DNA of 64,000 nucleotides from Prolixibacter sp. SD074 (GTDB lineage: Bacteria > Bacteroidota > Bacteroidia > Bacteroidales > Prolixibacteraceae), in NCBI RefSeq assembly GCF_009617895.1, contig NZ_BLAW01000001.1, positions 1,851,001-1,915,000 of the forward strand, written 5' to 3'. Under the pieces are notes generated by a model, which searched no databases, was not told where the DNA came from, and saw nothing but the letters and a program-made list of their open reading frames with translations. Positions 8,557-18,346 of the stretch are shown here, one piece after another. Numbering within the stretch: position 1 is the stretch's first letter; each line of letters begins with the position of its first letter. A program made the translations under genes and the position numbers.

Positions 8557-9866
8557 ATATTAAAGTTCGTATATGGGACCAGTTAGTTGGTGCGTTAACC
8601 TGGAATGACAAGCGCAGAGTTGCTGTTTTTGAATACAGCCCCAATTTTGTTAAAAACGGTCCGGAGCTTGCACCTCTTTTAATGCCTCTCATAGAAGGAG
8701 AAAGTTATGAGTTCCGTACTCTTCCTTTTGATACCTTTAAGGGCCTCCCTCCTATGATTGCAGACTCCTTACCTGATGACTTCGGAAATTACATTCTGAA
8801 AGCCTGGCTGGTCAAACAGGGAAAGACTATAGAAAAACTCGCCCCGCTTGAAAGACTCGGCTACGTCGGGAAAAGAGGTATGGGAGCGCTCGAATATGAA
8901 CCTGTTTTGGCTGGGGCGGATTTTAAACCAACCAACATTGATATTTCTGAACTTGTTGAAATTACCCGCAAAGTGTTCACCTCAGAAGGTCAGCAAAGTT
9001 ATTCGGACCGTGAAGACAGTTTACTTGATAAAATCTTGAGAACCGGAACCTCTGCAGGTGGAGCCAGGGCAAAAGCCATACTGGCCCTCGATGAAATTAA
9101 CCAGGAATATAAACCAGGGGACATCCTACACGGGCCGGACCATTCCGATTGGCTTATCAAACTTGACGGGGTAACAAATGATATACATGGGGACCCGGAA
9201 GGATACGGACGTATCGAATATGCTTACTACAAAATGGCCAATGATGCTGGTATAAACATGTCTGAGTCGAAGCTGTTAACGGAAGGCAACCGCGCTCATT
9301 TCATTACCAGGCGTTTTGACCGCACCGATGGTGAAAAAGTGCATATGCAAACCTTAAGTGGCCTGGCTGGTTTTGATTACAGACTCCCAGGCTCTTATTC
9401 ATATGAACAGGTTTTCACTGTCCTTAGAAAAATGCGGTTACTACATAACGATTTTGTTGAGCAATTCCGGAGAATGGTGTTCAATGTAGTGGCCCGGAAC
9501 CAGGACGACCACGCAAAAAATATCTCCTTTTTGATGCACAAAAACGGTCATTGGGCCCTTTCCCCGGCTTATGATGTGTCCTATAGTTACAACCCTGCGG
9601 GGATATGGACCAGCCAACACCAGCTGTCGATAAATGGGAAAAGGGATAATTTCGAAATCAATGACCTGCTCAAAATTGGAGAGGAAAATAACATTAGTTC
9701 GAGAAAAGCAATAATTCAACAGGTTATTGACGCTGTAAGTAAATGGGAAGTATTTGCGAAACAGGCTAATGTCCTCCCCCAACAGATTGACCAAATTAAA
9801 AGTACGCACAGGCTTTTTGTAAAAGGGCACAACACAGGAAACAAAAATTTAGTCTCCTTGTCATAG
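8553..9866 (+). CDS. hipA: HipA family serine/threonine kinase toxin
   Basis: The 437-residue length is full for HipA. The N-terminal subdomain (about 1-110) is present. The ATP-binding loop reads GTSAGGARAKA at 165-175, the catalytic loop is NQDDHAKN (316-323), and the metal-binding aspartate is D341 in SPAYDV. E. coli HipA phosphorylates glutamyl-tRNA synthetase and slows growth; the same class of target is expected here by family membership only. All catalytic residues I can check are intact. Start ATG 8553 is supported by the 4-bp overlap with hipB. Confidence 0.9.
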   Translation: MNIKVRIWDQLVGALTWNDKRRVAVFEYSPNFVKNGPELAPLLMPLIEGESYEFRTLPFDTFKGLPPMIADSLPDDFGNYILKAWLVKQGKTIEKLAPLERLGYVGKRGMGALEYEPVLAGADFKPTNIDISELVEITRKVFTSEGQQSYSDREDSLLDKILRTGTSAGGARAKAILALDEINQEYKPGDILHGPDHSDWLIKLDGVTNDIHGDPEGYGRIEYAYYKMANDAGINMSESKLLTEGNRAHFITRRFDRTDGEKVHMQTLSGLAGFDYRLPGSYSYEQVFTVLRKMRLLHNDFVEQFRRMVFNVVARNQDDHAKNISFLMHKNGHWALSPAYDVSYSYNPAGIWTSQHQLSINGKRDNFEINDLLKIGEENNISSRKAIIQQVIDAVSKWEVFAKQANVLPQQIDQIKSTHRLFVKGHNTGNKNLVSLS

Positions 9867-10212
9867 TAATAAATCCGGTAAACTCCTGGAGAAAGAGGGG
9901 GCAGCCGAACAGGTCTGTTTAGATTCACCCTTCACCGCAATAGTTGCAGATGTACTTCCATGCCCCAGTTTTTGTTTGACAATAAAAAACGTTACTTTCA
10001 ATGGAGACAAACCGGTGAATAAATTGTATAAAAGCAGACAATGAAACCAAATCAACAAAGAATATTTCTTGATGGAACATAATAATTACCCAATACATCC
10101 CTATATGGGTGTATAACAGCAGCCCTTAACTGACATTGGAGAAATAACAATAATATTGATACACTCTAGTTGTTTGTCAACTTGAATTAAGCAGCCTAAA
10201 TATAGACTTGGA
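9867..10212. other. Intergenic region after hipA
   Basis: I see no convincing gene in these 346 bp. A short leftward frame (10058-9861) contains KLGHGSTSATIA, which faintly recalls the C-terminal LGHxSxxTT motif of tyrosine recombinases, but the catalytic residues are absent. An imperfect palindrome (ATACATCCC/GGGTGTAT) lies near 10092-10113. Confidence 0.4.
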
Positions 10213-10896
10213 ATGAAACAGATTATTCACTTTACATCAGACTTTGAGAAATTAAAAAGTATAATAGTCAGTCAATCACTTAAACTTAACTATTGTAAAG
10301 AGGAGTTTTATTTAGGAGATAAAAAAATTTCAAGCGCAGCTCATCCAATGATATCATTCAGCGAATATGAAATTTCAACTATTAACGATGAGAAAATAAC
10401 TTATGGTAGATTTGGCATTGCCTTATCTCAATCTTGGGTAGAAAAACATAGAATTCACCCTGTGCTTTACATTGATAAAAACTCAATTTTAGCAAACTCA
10501 CTTGCTGACTTATTAAAAGCCAGACGAAAAAATGCAAAAACTCAACTTGCACCTCATGTTAGATTATCAATAATGACAATCAAATGTTTTACAAAAAATG
10601 CAAAAGGGTTTAACAGTTACTTTAATCGCCCAAATTTTGATTTTAGGAAGGAAAATGAGTGGCGATATGTTCCAACCAAAAAGCAAATCGGTGGAGGGTT
10701 AATATCTCAAGACAGAAGTAAATATATAGTCAAGCAGGATTATTACAACAAAAAACTTGAGCCATATTCGTTGAAATTCAGGATTAAAGACATTGAATGG
10801 ATTTTTGTAGAATCGAATGAGCAGTTGAGTGAGATAATAAAATTGCTTCAGATTGATAAACAAAAAGTAAAATTAAGCAATTGGCAGACAAAGTAA
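10213..10896 (+). CDS. AbiGi-like abortive infection protein
   Basis: The 227-residue protein resembles the AbiGi family (PF10899). The opening IIHFTSDFEKLKSIIVSQSL, the later AAHPMISFSEYEIS (family: PMVxFxDIPLS) and YGRFGIALSQSWVEK followed by HPVLYID fit the family pattern of HFTxxFexLksII and YGxYGIgLSkeW. In Lactococcus, AbiGi works with the toxin AbiGii. No AbiGii-like gene lies next to it, so it may act alone or with the large gene downstream. Local base composition is very AT-rich, like the next gene. Assignment is by remembered family pattern, not by search. Confidence 0.65.
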   Translation: MKQIIHFTSDFEKLKSIIVSQSLKLNYCKEEFYLGDKKISSAAHPMISFSEYEISTINDEKITYGRFGIALSQSWVEKHRIHPVLYIDKNSILANSLADLLKARRKNAKTQLAPHVRLSIMTIKCFTKNAKGFNSYFNRPNFDFRKENEWRYVPTKKQIGGGLISQDRSKYIVKQDYYNKKLEPYSLKFRIKDIEWIFVESNEQLSEIIKLLQIDKQKVKLSNWQTK

Positions 10897-11012
10897 AAAG
10901 GCGAACACACAACAAATAGTATATGGCAGGCCGGGGTTTTAGCGGTCGGACAAGTCAGACCTTACGCCCACTTTCCTGCTGAAAAGAGAAGAAACCTAAT
11001 TACACATGTAAG
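10897..11012. other. Structured intergenic module (cassette-site-like)
   Basis: This GC-richer spacer between two AT-rich genes contains GCGGTCGGACAAGTCAGACC, an imperfect palindrome, preceded by TATGGCAGGCCGGGGTTTT. The spacer at 21793-21943 contains the related elements CATGGCTGGG and TTCGGTCGGACAATCAGAC. A shared structured spacer in front of otherwise unrelated genes is what recombination sites of gene cassettes look like. Canonical attC core sites are not obvious. Confidence 0.4.
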
Positions 11013-14000
11013 ATGAAAAATCTTGAAATAAAAACACCTTCCGAATATTATCGAATGAGACGACCAGAATACTTTTCGGATTCGAAAGTGAGTTCTGACG
11101 TTGTATTGACAAAGGAGGTTCTTGCATTAGAACTTGAAAAGATTTCAACTAATCAAAAGCAAGATTTATTTGAAGGTTTTTGTAGACGACTCGTAGAAAA
11201 AGTTATTGCACCTAATTTGATACCACAAACTGGACCAACTGGAGGTGGTGATGGAAAAACTGACGCAGAGACCTATCCCGTTTCAGAGGAAATATCTGAT
11301 AGATGGTTTATACCTGAAAATGGTTGGAACAAAGATGAAAAATGGGCCTTTGCCATAAGTGCGAAAAAAGAATGGAAAACTAAAGCTGAAAGCGACATCA
11401 AGAATATTCTTTCTACTAAAAGAGAATACACACGAATCTATTTTATATCTAACCAGACTATTTCAAGTAAAAAACGAAAAGATGCTCAAGATAAGTTTAT
11501 TGAAAAATACGGGATTGACGTTGTTATTTTAGATGGAACTTGGTTATTGGAAGAAGTATTTAAAAATAATTTTATTGATATAACGGTAGATTCATTAAGT
11601 CTATCAAGTGTATATAAATACACAAAAGTTTTACATGGGGCAAATGATGTTGAAAGGAATAAATTACTTGAAGAACTAGAAGAGAAAATTCAAAATCCTA
11701 ATCGTTATTCTGAGTACGATTTTCAAAAAGTTGAAGACGCACTAGAAGCAGCCATTTTAGCAAGAAAGCTGGAAAAACCAAGAGAAGAAGTAGAAGGAAA
11801 GTTTGATAGGGTTGTTCGGTTTTGTAAAAAACTAAACTTTAATAGGCTTTGGATTAGAATACATTACCAAAAGGCATGGACATATTTATATTATTATAAC
11901 GACTATTCTGCATTTATAGAAGAATACAAACAAATTAAGCAATATATTTCACCTAGTTCAACCGCTGATGAACTAGAATTATATGTAAACTTATTTAATT
12001 CCTTAAGAGGGATTTGTGCATTCAATTGCAATCTTGAGGATTTCAATATTAATTTAGAAAATGAAAAAAAAGCGATTTATTCTCTTTTAGAAGAAGTCTC
12101 TAAAGATGAAACTAGACCATATACTTCATTAAAAGCCGAAATTGATTTTTATTTTCAACAATTAATGGATACTCCTGCAAAAAGAGAAAATCCAGCCCCA
12201 ATAATTCTTAAACTTCATTCTAGTTTGGAAAAAACAGACGGAATGATAGAGTTCCCTTTTGAAAGTTACCATCAAATGTTTGAAGAGATGGGTGACTTAT
12301 TTCCCACTAGTGTTGAATATGATAAACTAATCGATTTGATTGCATCTATTTCAGAAAAACGTTCTTCTGAATTAGCAGCGGGTAGAGTATTCTTACAAAG
12401 AGGTGTACAAAAACATACTAAAAAACTTTACAAAGAGAGTATAGTTTTTTATGGAAAAGCTGTAATTAAACTAGCTAAAGATGAAACTCAATACGAGTTA
12501 GGATTTGCTCTTCGCAGTTTAGGTCATGCATTTTGGGAATTAGGATTGTATTGGGCATCAAACAATTGTTTTATATCAGCAAACTTCATTGCTTTTAAGT
12601 TATGGTATCAGCAAAGTAAATTAGATAAGCGTACTTTTGAATGTACCAAACAACTCGCAACCAACGAACTATTACTGGGGAGAATCCCTGCTTTTTTAAC
12701 TTGGTACGAATTATTACAAGTAATAAAAGGACAAATAGATGTTGATGAATCTAAAGACGAAATTCCGATTTTAGAAATGCTTGATGCTTATTTGTCTGTA
12801 AGATTGGCAAATACAAATGATTTGCATAATAGTCTCTCATTATTGCCGGACATATTAGAAAGAATGGCATTATGGCTCTCTCAAAATATTGTACTTTTTA
12901 GGTTGGGTCACTCTGATTTAATTATTGAAGAATACAAAAACTTAAATATTAACTCAGAATCAGAATTACAAAGCTATTTCGAATTAACAGCTAATCAACC
13001 CTTACGTAATCAATTAATTTATGACACTGATTTTTTGTCTGAAAAGGAGGTGGTAATTAAATCAAAAATTCTTGGTTGTACATTTAAATATGTAATGCAA
13101 AATGACATAGAATTGTTGTTAGCCGCTGAAACACTTGCCGCTTTTTTCGAAAACTATTTATCTACTTCCTTAACAAAATTAGCGGCTAAAACAGAAGAGA
13201 TTGAAATACGATTGAGAAGAAAGAAGGAATTGAAATTATTCAAATTCACAATTGATGAATCAGGTTCCAAATTCGATTTTGAAATCGACAAATTCAGTTT
13301 TCCTAAAGAATCTTTCAATGACGTCCAATTAAAGATGGTTGAATTAACTAGTAGGATTTTGGCAAATAATTTTATGACTGATGACATTAAAGGTTATTTA
13401 GAAAATTTATATAAAAACGAAGAACTCAACGAAAGATTAGCTTTTGTTTATGAGCATAGAAATTTTACAACAAATATTTTAGGGGATAATCCAAAATTAT
13501 TCTTCGAGGCATGGACAAAAGGAGCAAAAGATTATAAGAAAAAAGAGGGCAAACTTATAAACTTTGAAATAAAAGAGAAAAAGAAAGAAAAACAAAAAAA
13601 AGTTCCTAAAGAAGGTTTTCAGGGATATAATCCAACTAGGCATGACGAAAATAAGGTTATTTCGATAATCCAAGATAAATTATGGGACGAAGCAAAATGG
13701 AACGGATTTGGTCCATTTTATGCACCTGGTATTGGCTATGGAATTTTCCTATCATTTGTAAATGGCAATCCTGCTAAATCTATATTCGAAAATTGGATAA
13801 CTCGATTTGGAAAAGAAGACACTAAGGATATTATTAAAGTAACTATTATCAAAGGAGTAAATAAAGAAAATCCTTATTGGTATAAAGTCCATATTACAGC
13901 AAATATGGTAGCTCTTGCTTCAGATTCTAAAGAAAGGTTTTTTAATGTTACAGCACGTTTTCATTTAATGACACCCAATAATCCGGAAAACATGCACAGA

Positions 14001-14252
14001 ATTGAGCAAATAATTAAAAGTGGACAAAAGATTCTGTTTTGCCCTGCCCAGATGACCCCAGACGGCAGAGATATTGAACCTTTCTTTGACAAGGGAATTG
14101 TCAAATTAAAAATAGATATCAAAAATGCATGGGAACTTGGATTAAATGACCCAGCAGGTGTAGCCATACTAAATGACGATAATCCAATTATACCTAGCGG
14201 AGTGAATGATGCTCCTGTGTTAGAGATTTTAAAAAAGAGAAAAAATAAATAA
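11013..14252 (+). CDS. Large helical-repeat protein with PD-(D/E)xK-like N-terminus, candidate defence protein
   Basis: The N-terminal ~200 residues look like a Mrr/PD-(D/E)xK nuclease core: E54 in a helix (DLFEGFCRRLV), a glycine-rich GPTGGGDGKTD with D80 and D84, then S116-x-K118 in a strand (AFAISAKK) followed by a helix. Residues ~220-850 are strongly helical and TPR-like (for example KESIVFYGKAVIKLAKDE). The C-terminal ~150 residues are mixed and unassigned. No Walker A loop is seen, so this is not an AAA or STAND ATPase of the Avs type. Nuclease plus repeat sensor, next to an AbiGi-like gene and near a TIR gene, suggests an anti-phage effector (inference). The 116-bp spacer upstream argues against tight coupling with AbiGi. 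Confidence 0.6.
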   Translation: MKNLEIKTPSEYYRMRRPEYFSDSKVSSDVVLTKEVLALELEKISTNQKQDLFEGFCRRLVEKVIAPNLIPQTGPTGGGDGKTDAETYPVSEEISDRWFIPENGWNKDEKWAFAISAKKEWKTKAESDIKNILSTKREYTRIYFISNQTISSKKRKDAQDKFIEKYGIDVVILDGTWLLEEVFKNNFIDITVDSLSLSSVYKYTKVLHGANDVERNKLLEELEEKIQNPNRYSEYDFQKVEDALEAAILARKLEKPREEVEGKFDRVVRFCKKLNFNRLWIRIHYQKAWTYLYYYNDYSAFIEEYKQIKQYISPSSTADELELYVNLFNSLRGICAFNCNLEDFNINLENEKKAIYSLLEEVSKDETRPYTSLKAEIDFYFQQLMDTPAKRENPAPIILKLHSSLEKTDGMIEFPFESYHQMFEEMGDLFPTSVEYDKLIDLIASISEKRSSELAAGRVFLQRGVQKHTKKLYKESIVFYGKAVIKLAKDETQYELGFALRSLGHAFWELGLYWASNNCFISANFIAFKLWYQQSKLDKRTFECTKQLATNELLLGRIPAFLTWYELLQVIKGQIDVDESKDEIPILEMLDAYLSVRLANTNDLHNSLSLLPDILERMALWLSQNIVLFRLGHSDLIIEEYKNLNINSESELQSYFELTANQPLRNQLIYDTDFLSEKEVVIKSKILGCTFKYVMQNDIELLLAAETLAAFFENYLSTSLTKLAAKTEEIEIRLRRKKELKLFKFTIDESGSKFDFEIDKFSFPKESFNDVQLKMVELTSRILANNFMTDDIKGYLENLYKNEELNERLAFVYEHRNFTTNILGDNPKLFFEAWTKGAKDYKKKEGKLINFEIKEKKKEKQKKVPKEGFQGYNPTRHDENKVISIIQDKLWDEAKWNGFGPFYAPGIGYGIFLSFVNGNPAKSIFENWITRFGKEDTKDIIKVTIIKGVNKENPYWYKVHITANMVALASDSKERFFNVTARFHLMTPNNPENMHRIEQIIKSGQKILFCPAQMTPDGRDIEPFFDKGIVKLKIDIKNAWELGLNDPAGVAILNDDNPIIPSGVNDAPVLEILKKRKNK

Positions 14253-14628
14253 AGCACGAAATGGTAACATTTTAGGAATTAAGGCACAGTTGGGCCCTGA
14301 AAAAAGGCAGTAGGTTTGCATACTTACTGCCTTTTTTTTGGGTAACTGCGCTCAAAATGCACGCCCAATTGTGTTTTAATTCGTGTTGGGCTTAACCGTT
14401 GCTGTTCAAAGCTATACACTATGGGGATTGAATGGTTTTTCTGCATCCTTTCCGTTGTTTTTCTGCCGCCGGTTTTGCTATTTTACCTGTTTTGGGGCCG
14501 GGACCCGGATATTGGGCACGTTTTTCGTTTCCACACCGGACATACTTTTCCCGTTCAGCCAAAAACAGGGAATTTTTAGCCGGTAAACCGGTTGTGCAAT
14601 TTTTCAAAGAACGATTTGCAGAGTATCA

Positions 14629-15837
14629 CTATCCGGGTTCCCACGGAACATCTTTCACCAAACCGGCAAAACGCAGCCTTCCTTTTTTACATACCGGGCA
14701 GTTGGGCTGCCGGAAGTTTTGGATACATTCCAGGATTTCAGTCCACACCGTATCCTGTCTTTCCCAAACCTGGCCGCCATCTTCCAGTGCCTCTTCTTTC
14801 CGGTTTTCGACCTCTTGTGCCAGCAGTTGTTTTGCCGCCAGGATGTTTTGTTTACGGTAACGGCTCGATAAAATTCCATAGTACCGCACTTTAAAAAAGC
14901 CCTTTGGCAAAATGTGCAACAAAAACCGGCGGATAAACTCATCCACATCCAGTTTCATTTCCCTGAACCTGCCTGTACGGTAATCTTTCCACGAAAAACG
15001 CACTTTCCCGTCTTTCACTTCAATAATACGCCGGTCGGTAATGGCAATACGAAACACGTAACGCGAAAGGTATTCCAGTATTTTTTCAGGATTGCCCATG
15101 GGTGCCTGCACATTCACCACCCAGTCCTTTTTGTATAAAGGCGTGAGGAAGCGGTTAAACTGCACAGGCCCTTTTATGCCTGCCAGTTTGCCGTGAAAAT
15201 CGAGTTCCCCTTTTTCTTTGGCTTGTTTTAGCAAATACAGAAACTTTCCCCTGAACTTTTTTGCCAATATCTTGCCTGCGATGAAAAAGTTGTTTTTGGC
15301 CGGTACATGCACCCAGTGTTCGCGGTCGAAGCTGAGGCCGCCCGCCGGCATAATACAATGCAGGTGTGGGTGTTCCTTCATGTTCTGCCCCCAGGTATGG
15401 AGTACGGTAACCAGGCCAATATCAGCGCCCAGGTGCTTTACGTCACGGGTAAGTTCGAGCAGGGTTTGTGAAACAGCTTTAAATAATAAACCATACATCG
15501 CCTTCTTATTTTGCAGGCAAAGCGGGTTTAACTCATGCGGCAGGGTGAACACCAAATGGTAATACCCCACCGGGAGAAGTTCTTTCATCCGTTTGTCCAG
15601 CCATTCCAGTTTTTCTTTTTGCTGGCACACAGGGCAGTGGCGGTTGCGGCAGGAGTTATAAGATTTCTCTGTATAGCTGCAATGGTCGCATTTCTCGAAA
15701 TGGCTTCCAAGGCCCCCGGTGCGGCACGCCGACAGCAGGTGGATTAAGCTCTGCTGCCCTTTTGTTACCTTGTTTTGGCTGATGTAGTTTCCCCCGTATT
15801 CACGCAGTAAACTTCCTACAGTTATTTGTTCCTGCAT
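14629..15837 (-). CDS. IS91 family HUH transposase, copy 1
   Basis: The start MQEQITVGSLLREYG at 15837 is preferred to the longer frame beginning at 16002, because the extra 55 residues are out-of-frame recombinase sequence. This start overlaps the recombinase stop by 16 bp, which suggests coupling. The ~402-residue protein has an N-terminal zinc-binding region (CDHC, then CRNRHCPVCQQK), the HUH motif in HPHLHCIMPAGG, and a tyrosine-containing helix (ILEYLSRYV), as in the IS801/IS1294-type Y1 transposases. It would nick DNA and move the element by rolling-circle replication. Distinct residues of this copy include GGLSFDRE and RRIIEVKDGK. Confidence 0.9.
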   Translation of the reverse strand: MQEQITVGSLLREYGGNYISQNKVTKGQQSLIHLLSACRTGGLGSHFEKCDHCSYTEKSYNSCRNRHCPVCQQKEKLEWLDKRMKELLPVGYYHLVFTLPHELNPLCLQNKKAMYGLLFKAVSQTLLELTRDVKHLGADIGLVTVLHTWGQNMKEHPHLHCIMPAGGLSFDREHWVHVPAKNNFFIAGKILAKKFRGKFLYLLKQAKEKGELDFHGKLAGIKGPVQFNRFLTPLYKKDWVVNVQAPMGNPEKILEYLSRYVFRIAITDRRIIEVKDGKVRFSWKDYRTGRFREMKLDVDEFIRRFLLHILPKGFFKVRYYGILSSRYRKQNILAAKQLLAQEVENRKEEALEDGGQVWERQDTVWTEILECIQNFRQPNCPVCKKGRLRFAGLVKDVPWEPG

Positions 15838-16687
15838 AGCCCCTCCAGTCCTTCCAGCGTGTCCAGCGGGTTTACCACCTGGCTTGTGTTGAGTTGCTGC
15901 ACGTGGAGGTATTTGAGCGTGTTGCTTAAATCGGAATGCCCCATCAGGCGCTGTATGGCCAGGATGTTGGTGCCCTGTTCGAGGTGGTGCGTGGCAAAAC
16001 AATGCCGGAAAGTGTGTGGCGTGTAAGGCTTTTTAACCTGTGGCGTGCGGTGCCGTGCATTAATACAAATAGTCCGTACTGCTGTAATGCCCAGGTGGGT
16101 ACCTTTTCCTCCCGCGCCTTCAAAAAGGTAATGCTGCGGCTTGTACTTTTTGTAATAATCCCTTAAAACAGAAAGTAAAACCGGCGATAGCGGCACTTTA
16201 CGTTGTTTCAGCCCTTTGCCTTCCTGGATGTTTACCTGCATCCGCCGGCTGTCAATGTCGGTAAGTTTGATGTTTACACTCTCTGATACCCTGGCCCCGG
16301 TGGAATAAATGAGCATGATGATAGCGCGGTGCTTGAAGTTGTCAATAGCCCCAAGTACATCGCTCACTTCGTCTTTTGATAAAACCAGCGGGAGTGTTTT
16401 GGCAACCTTTGGCGTTGGAAGGTATTCTTTTGCCCACTCCTTATGGTAAATATTTGTAAAGAGGAACCGAAGGGCGTAGTAGCCCATTTTTACACTGCCC
16501 GGTTTGTGGTTCCCATCGGTGAGCATACTTTGAAAATAGGCCCTGAGTTCTTCTACTCCCGTGTGTTCCGGGTCTTTTTTGCAAAAGTTACTGTAATCGG
16601 CAATGTGCCACCAGTAACTTTTACGGGTCCTTTCACTTAAATTGCGTAAAACCGCTTCCTGTTCAAAGCTTTTTTTAAATTTGTCAT
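15822..16687 (-). CDS. Tyrosine recombinase of IS91-type element, copy 1, probably expressed by frameshift
   Basis: The catalytic half is clear: R in STGARVSE, H-x-x-R in PHTFRHCFATHH, H in LMGHSDLSN and Y in TLKYLHV. The in-frame ATG at 16526 would remove the core-binding domain. Reading further upstream in the same frame gives a good SAM-like N-terminal domain (FEQEAVLRNLSERTRKSY), but with no in-frame ATG. An ATG at 16687 lies one frame away and joins through A7 (T7 on the plus strand, 16670-16676). A -1 slip on A_AAA_AAA yields a 288-residue recombinase. All three copies keep this layout. Confidence 0.8.
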
Positions 16688-17137
16688 AATAATTAATTTT
16701 AAATGATTAAATGCCTCAAAGATACTGGTTTTCGGTGGCCTGTAAAACCACCGAACGCCAGTGAGGTTAAGTTCAACATTTTAGGAATTAAGGCACAGTT
16801 GGGCCCTGAAAAAAGGCAGTAGGTTTGCATACTTACTGCCTTTTTTTAGGGTAACAGCGCTCAAAATGCACGCCCAATTGTGTTTTAATTCGTGTTGGGC
16901 TTAACCGTTGCTGTTCAAAGCTATACACTATGGGGATTGAATGGTTTTTCTGCATCCTTTCCGTTGTTTTTCTGCCGCCGGTTTTGCTATTTTACCTGTT
17001 TTGGGGCCGGGACCCGGATATTGGGCACGTTTTTCGTTTCCACACCGGACATACTTTTCCCGTTCAGCCAAAAACCAAAAGTTTTAGCCGGTAAACCGGT
17101 TGTGCAATTTTTCAAAGAACGATTTGCAGGGTAGGCA

Positions 17138-18346
17138 CTATCCGGGTTCCCACGGAACATCTTTCACCAAACCGGCAAAACGCAACCTCCCTTTTTTACA
17201 TACCGGGCAGTTAGGCTGCCGGAAGTTTTGGATACATTCCAGGATTTCAGTCCACACCGTATCCTGTTTTTCCCAAACCTGGCCGCCATCTTCCAGTGCC
17301 TCTTCTTTCCGGTTTTCGACCTCTTGTGCCAGCAGTTGTTTTGCCGCCAGGATGTTTTGTTTACGGTAACGGCTCGATAAAATTCCATAGTACCGCACTT
17401 TAAAAAAGCCCTTTGGCAAAATGTGCAACAAAAACCGGCGGATAAACTCATCCACATCCAGTTTCATTTCCCTGAACCTGCCTGTACGGTAATCTTTCCA
17501 CGAAAATCGCACTTTGCCATTCTTCACTTCCAAAATCCGCCGGTCGGTAATGGCAATACGAAACACGTAACGCGAAAGGTATTCCAGTATTTTTTCAGGA
17601 TTGCCCATGGGTGCCTGCACATTCACCACCCAGTCCTTTTTGTATAAAGGCGTGAGGAAGCGGTTAAACTGCACAGGCCCTTTTATGCCTGCCAGTTTGC
17701 CGTGAAAATCGAGTTCCCCTTTTTCTTTGGCTTGTTTTAGCAAATACAGAAACTTTCCCCTGAACTTTTTTGCCAATATCTTGCCTGCGATGAAAAAGTT
17801 GTTTTTGGCCGGTACATGCACCCAGTGTTCGCGGTCGAAGCCCAGGCCCCCTGCGGGCATGATGCAATGCAGGTGTGGGTGTTCCTTCATGTTCTGCCCC
17901 CAGGTATGGAGTACGGTAACCAGGCCAATATCAGCACCCAGGTGCTTTACATCGCGCGTAAGTTCAAGCATAGTTTGTGAAACGGCTTTAAATAATAAAC
18001 CATACATCGCCTTCTTATTTTGCAGGCATAGCGGGTTTAACTCATGCGGAAGGGTGAACACCAAATGATAATACCCCACCGGGAGAAGTTCTTTCATCCG
18101 TTTGTCCAGCCATTCCAGTTTTTCTTTTTGCTGGCACACAGGGCAGTGGCGGTTGCGGCAGGAGTTATAAGATTTCTCTGTATAGCTGCAATGGTCGCAT
18201 TTCTCGAAATGGCTTCCAAGGCCCCCGGTGCGGCACGCCGACAGCAGGTGGATTAAGCTCTGCTGCCCTTTTGTTACCTTGTTTTGGCTGATGTAGTTTC
18301 CCCCGTATTCACGCAGTAAACTTCCTACAGTTATTTGTTCCTGCAT
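17138..18346 (-). CDS. IS91 family HUH transposase, copy 2
   Basis: Start 18346 is chosen by the same 16-bp overlap with the recombinase. The protein is nearly identical to copy 3 and differs from copy 1 at several residues: GGLGFDRE, RRILEVKNGK and VWEKQD. A private change is SQTMLELT, where copies 1 and 3 have SQTLLELT. Zinc-binding, HUH and tyrosine-helix motifs are intact, so it could be active. Confidence 0.9.
   Translation of the reverse strand: MQEQITVGSLLREYGGNYISQNKVTKGQQSLIHLLSACRTGGLGSHFEKCDHCSYTEKSYNSCRNRHCPVCQQKEKLEWLDKRMKELLPVGYYHLVFTLPHELNPLCLQNKKAMYGLLFKAVSQTMLELTRDVKHLGADIGLVTVLHTWGQNMKEHPHLHCIMPAGGLGFDREHWVHVPAKNNFFIAGKILAKKFRGKFLYLLKQAKEKGELDFHGKLAGIKGPVQFNRFLTPLYKKDWVVNVQAPMGNPEKILEYLSRYVFRIAITDRRILEVKNGKVRFSWKDYRTGRFREMKLDVDEFIRRFLLHILPKGFFKVRYYGILSSRYRKQNILAAKQLLAQEVENRKEEALEDGGQVWEKQDTVWTEILECIQNFRQPNCPVCKKGRLRFAGLVKDVPWEPG

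Larger units (their letters stand above)
14266..16774 (-). mobile_element. IS91-type element, copy 1 of a 3-copy tandem array
   Basis: The unit is 2509 bp, runs from AACATTTTAGG to GAGGTTAAGTTC, and recurs at exact 2509-bp offsets. It encodes a tyrosine recombinase and an IS91-type HUH transposase, both leftward. The end downstream of the transposase has a hairpin GGCAGTA/TTACTGCC followed by T7 (about 14305-14338), suited to oriIS. The other end has a nested hairpin. There is no target-site duplication, as expected for IS91 elements. Copy 1 is the most diverged, for example around 14565-14580 and 15020-15040. GC content is clearly higher than in the flanking genes. Confidence 0.9.

Noticed and set aside
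9861-10058. Leftward 65-codon frame with KLGHGSTSATIA, possibly a tyrosine recombinase end
   Set aside because: No catalytic R, H-x-x-R or Y is present and the similarity is limited to a few residues.
11013-14252. STAND/Avs-type NTPase with N-terminal nuclease
   Set aside because: The length and N-terminal nuclease fit, but I find no Walker A or B motif in the central region.
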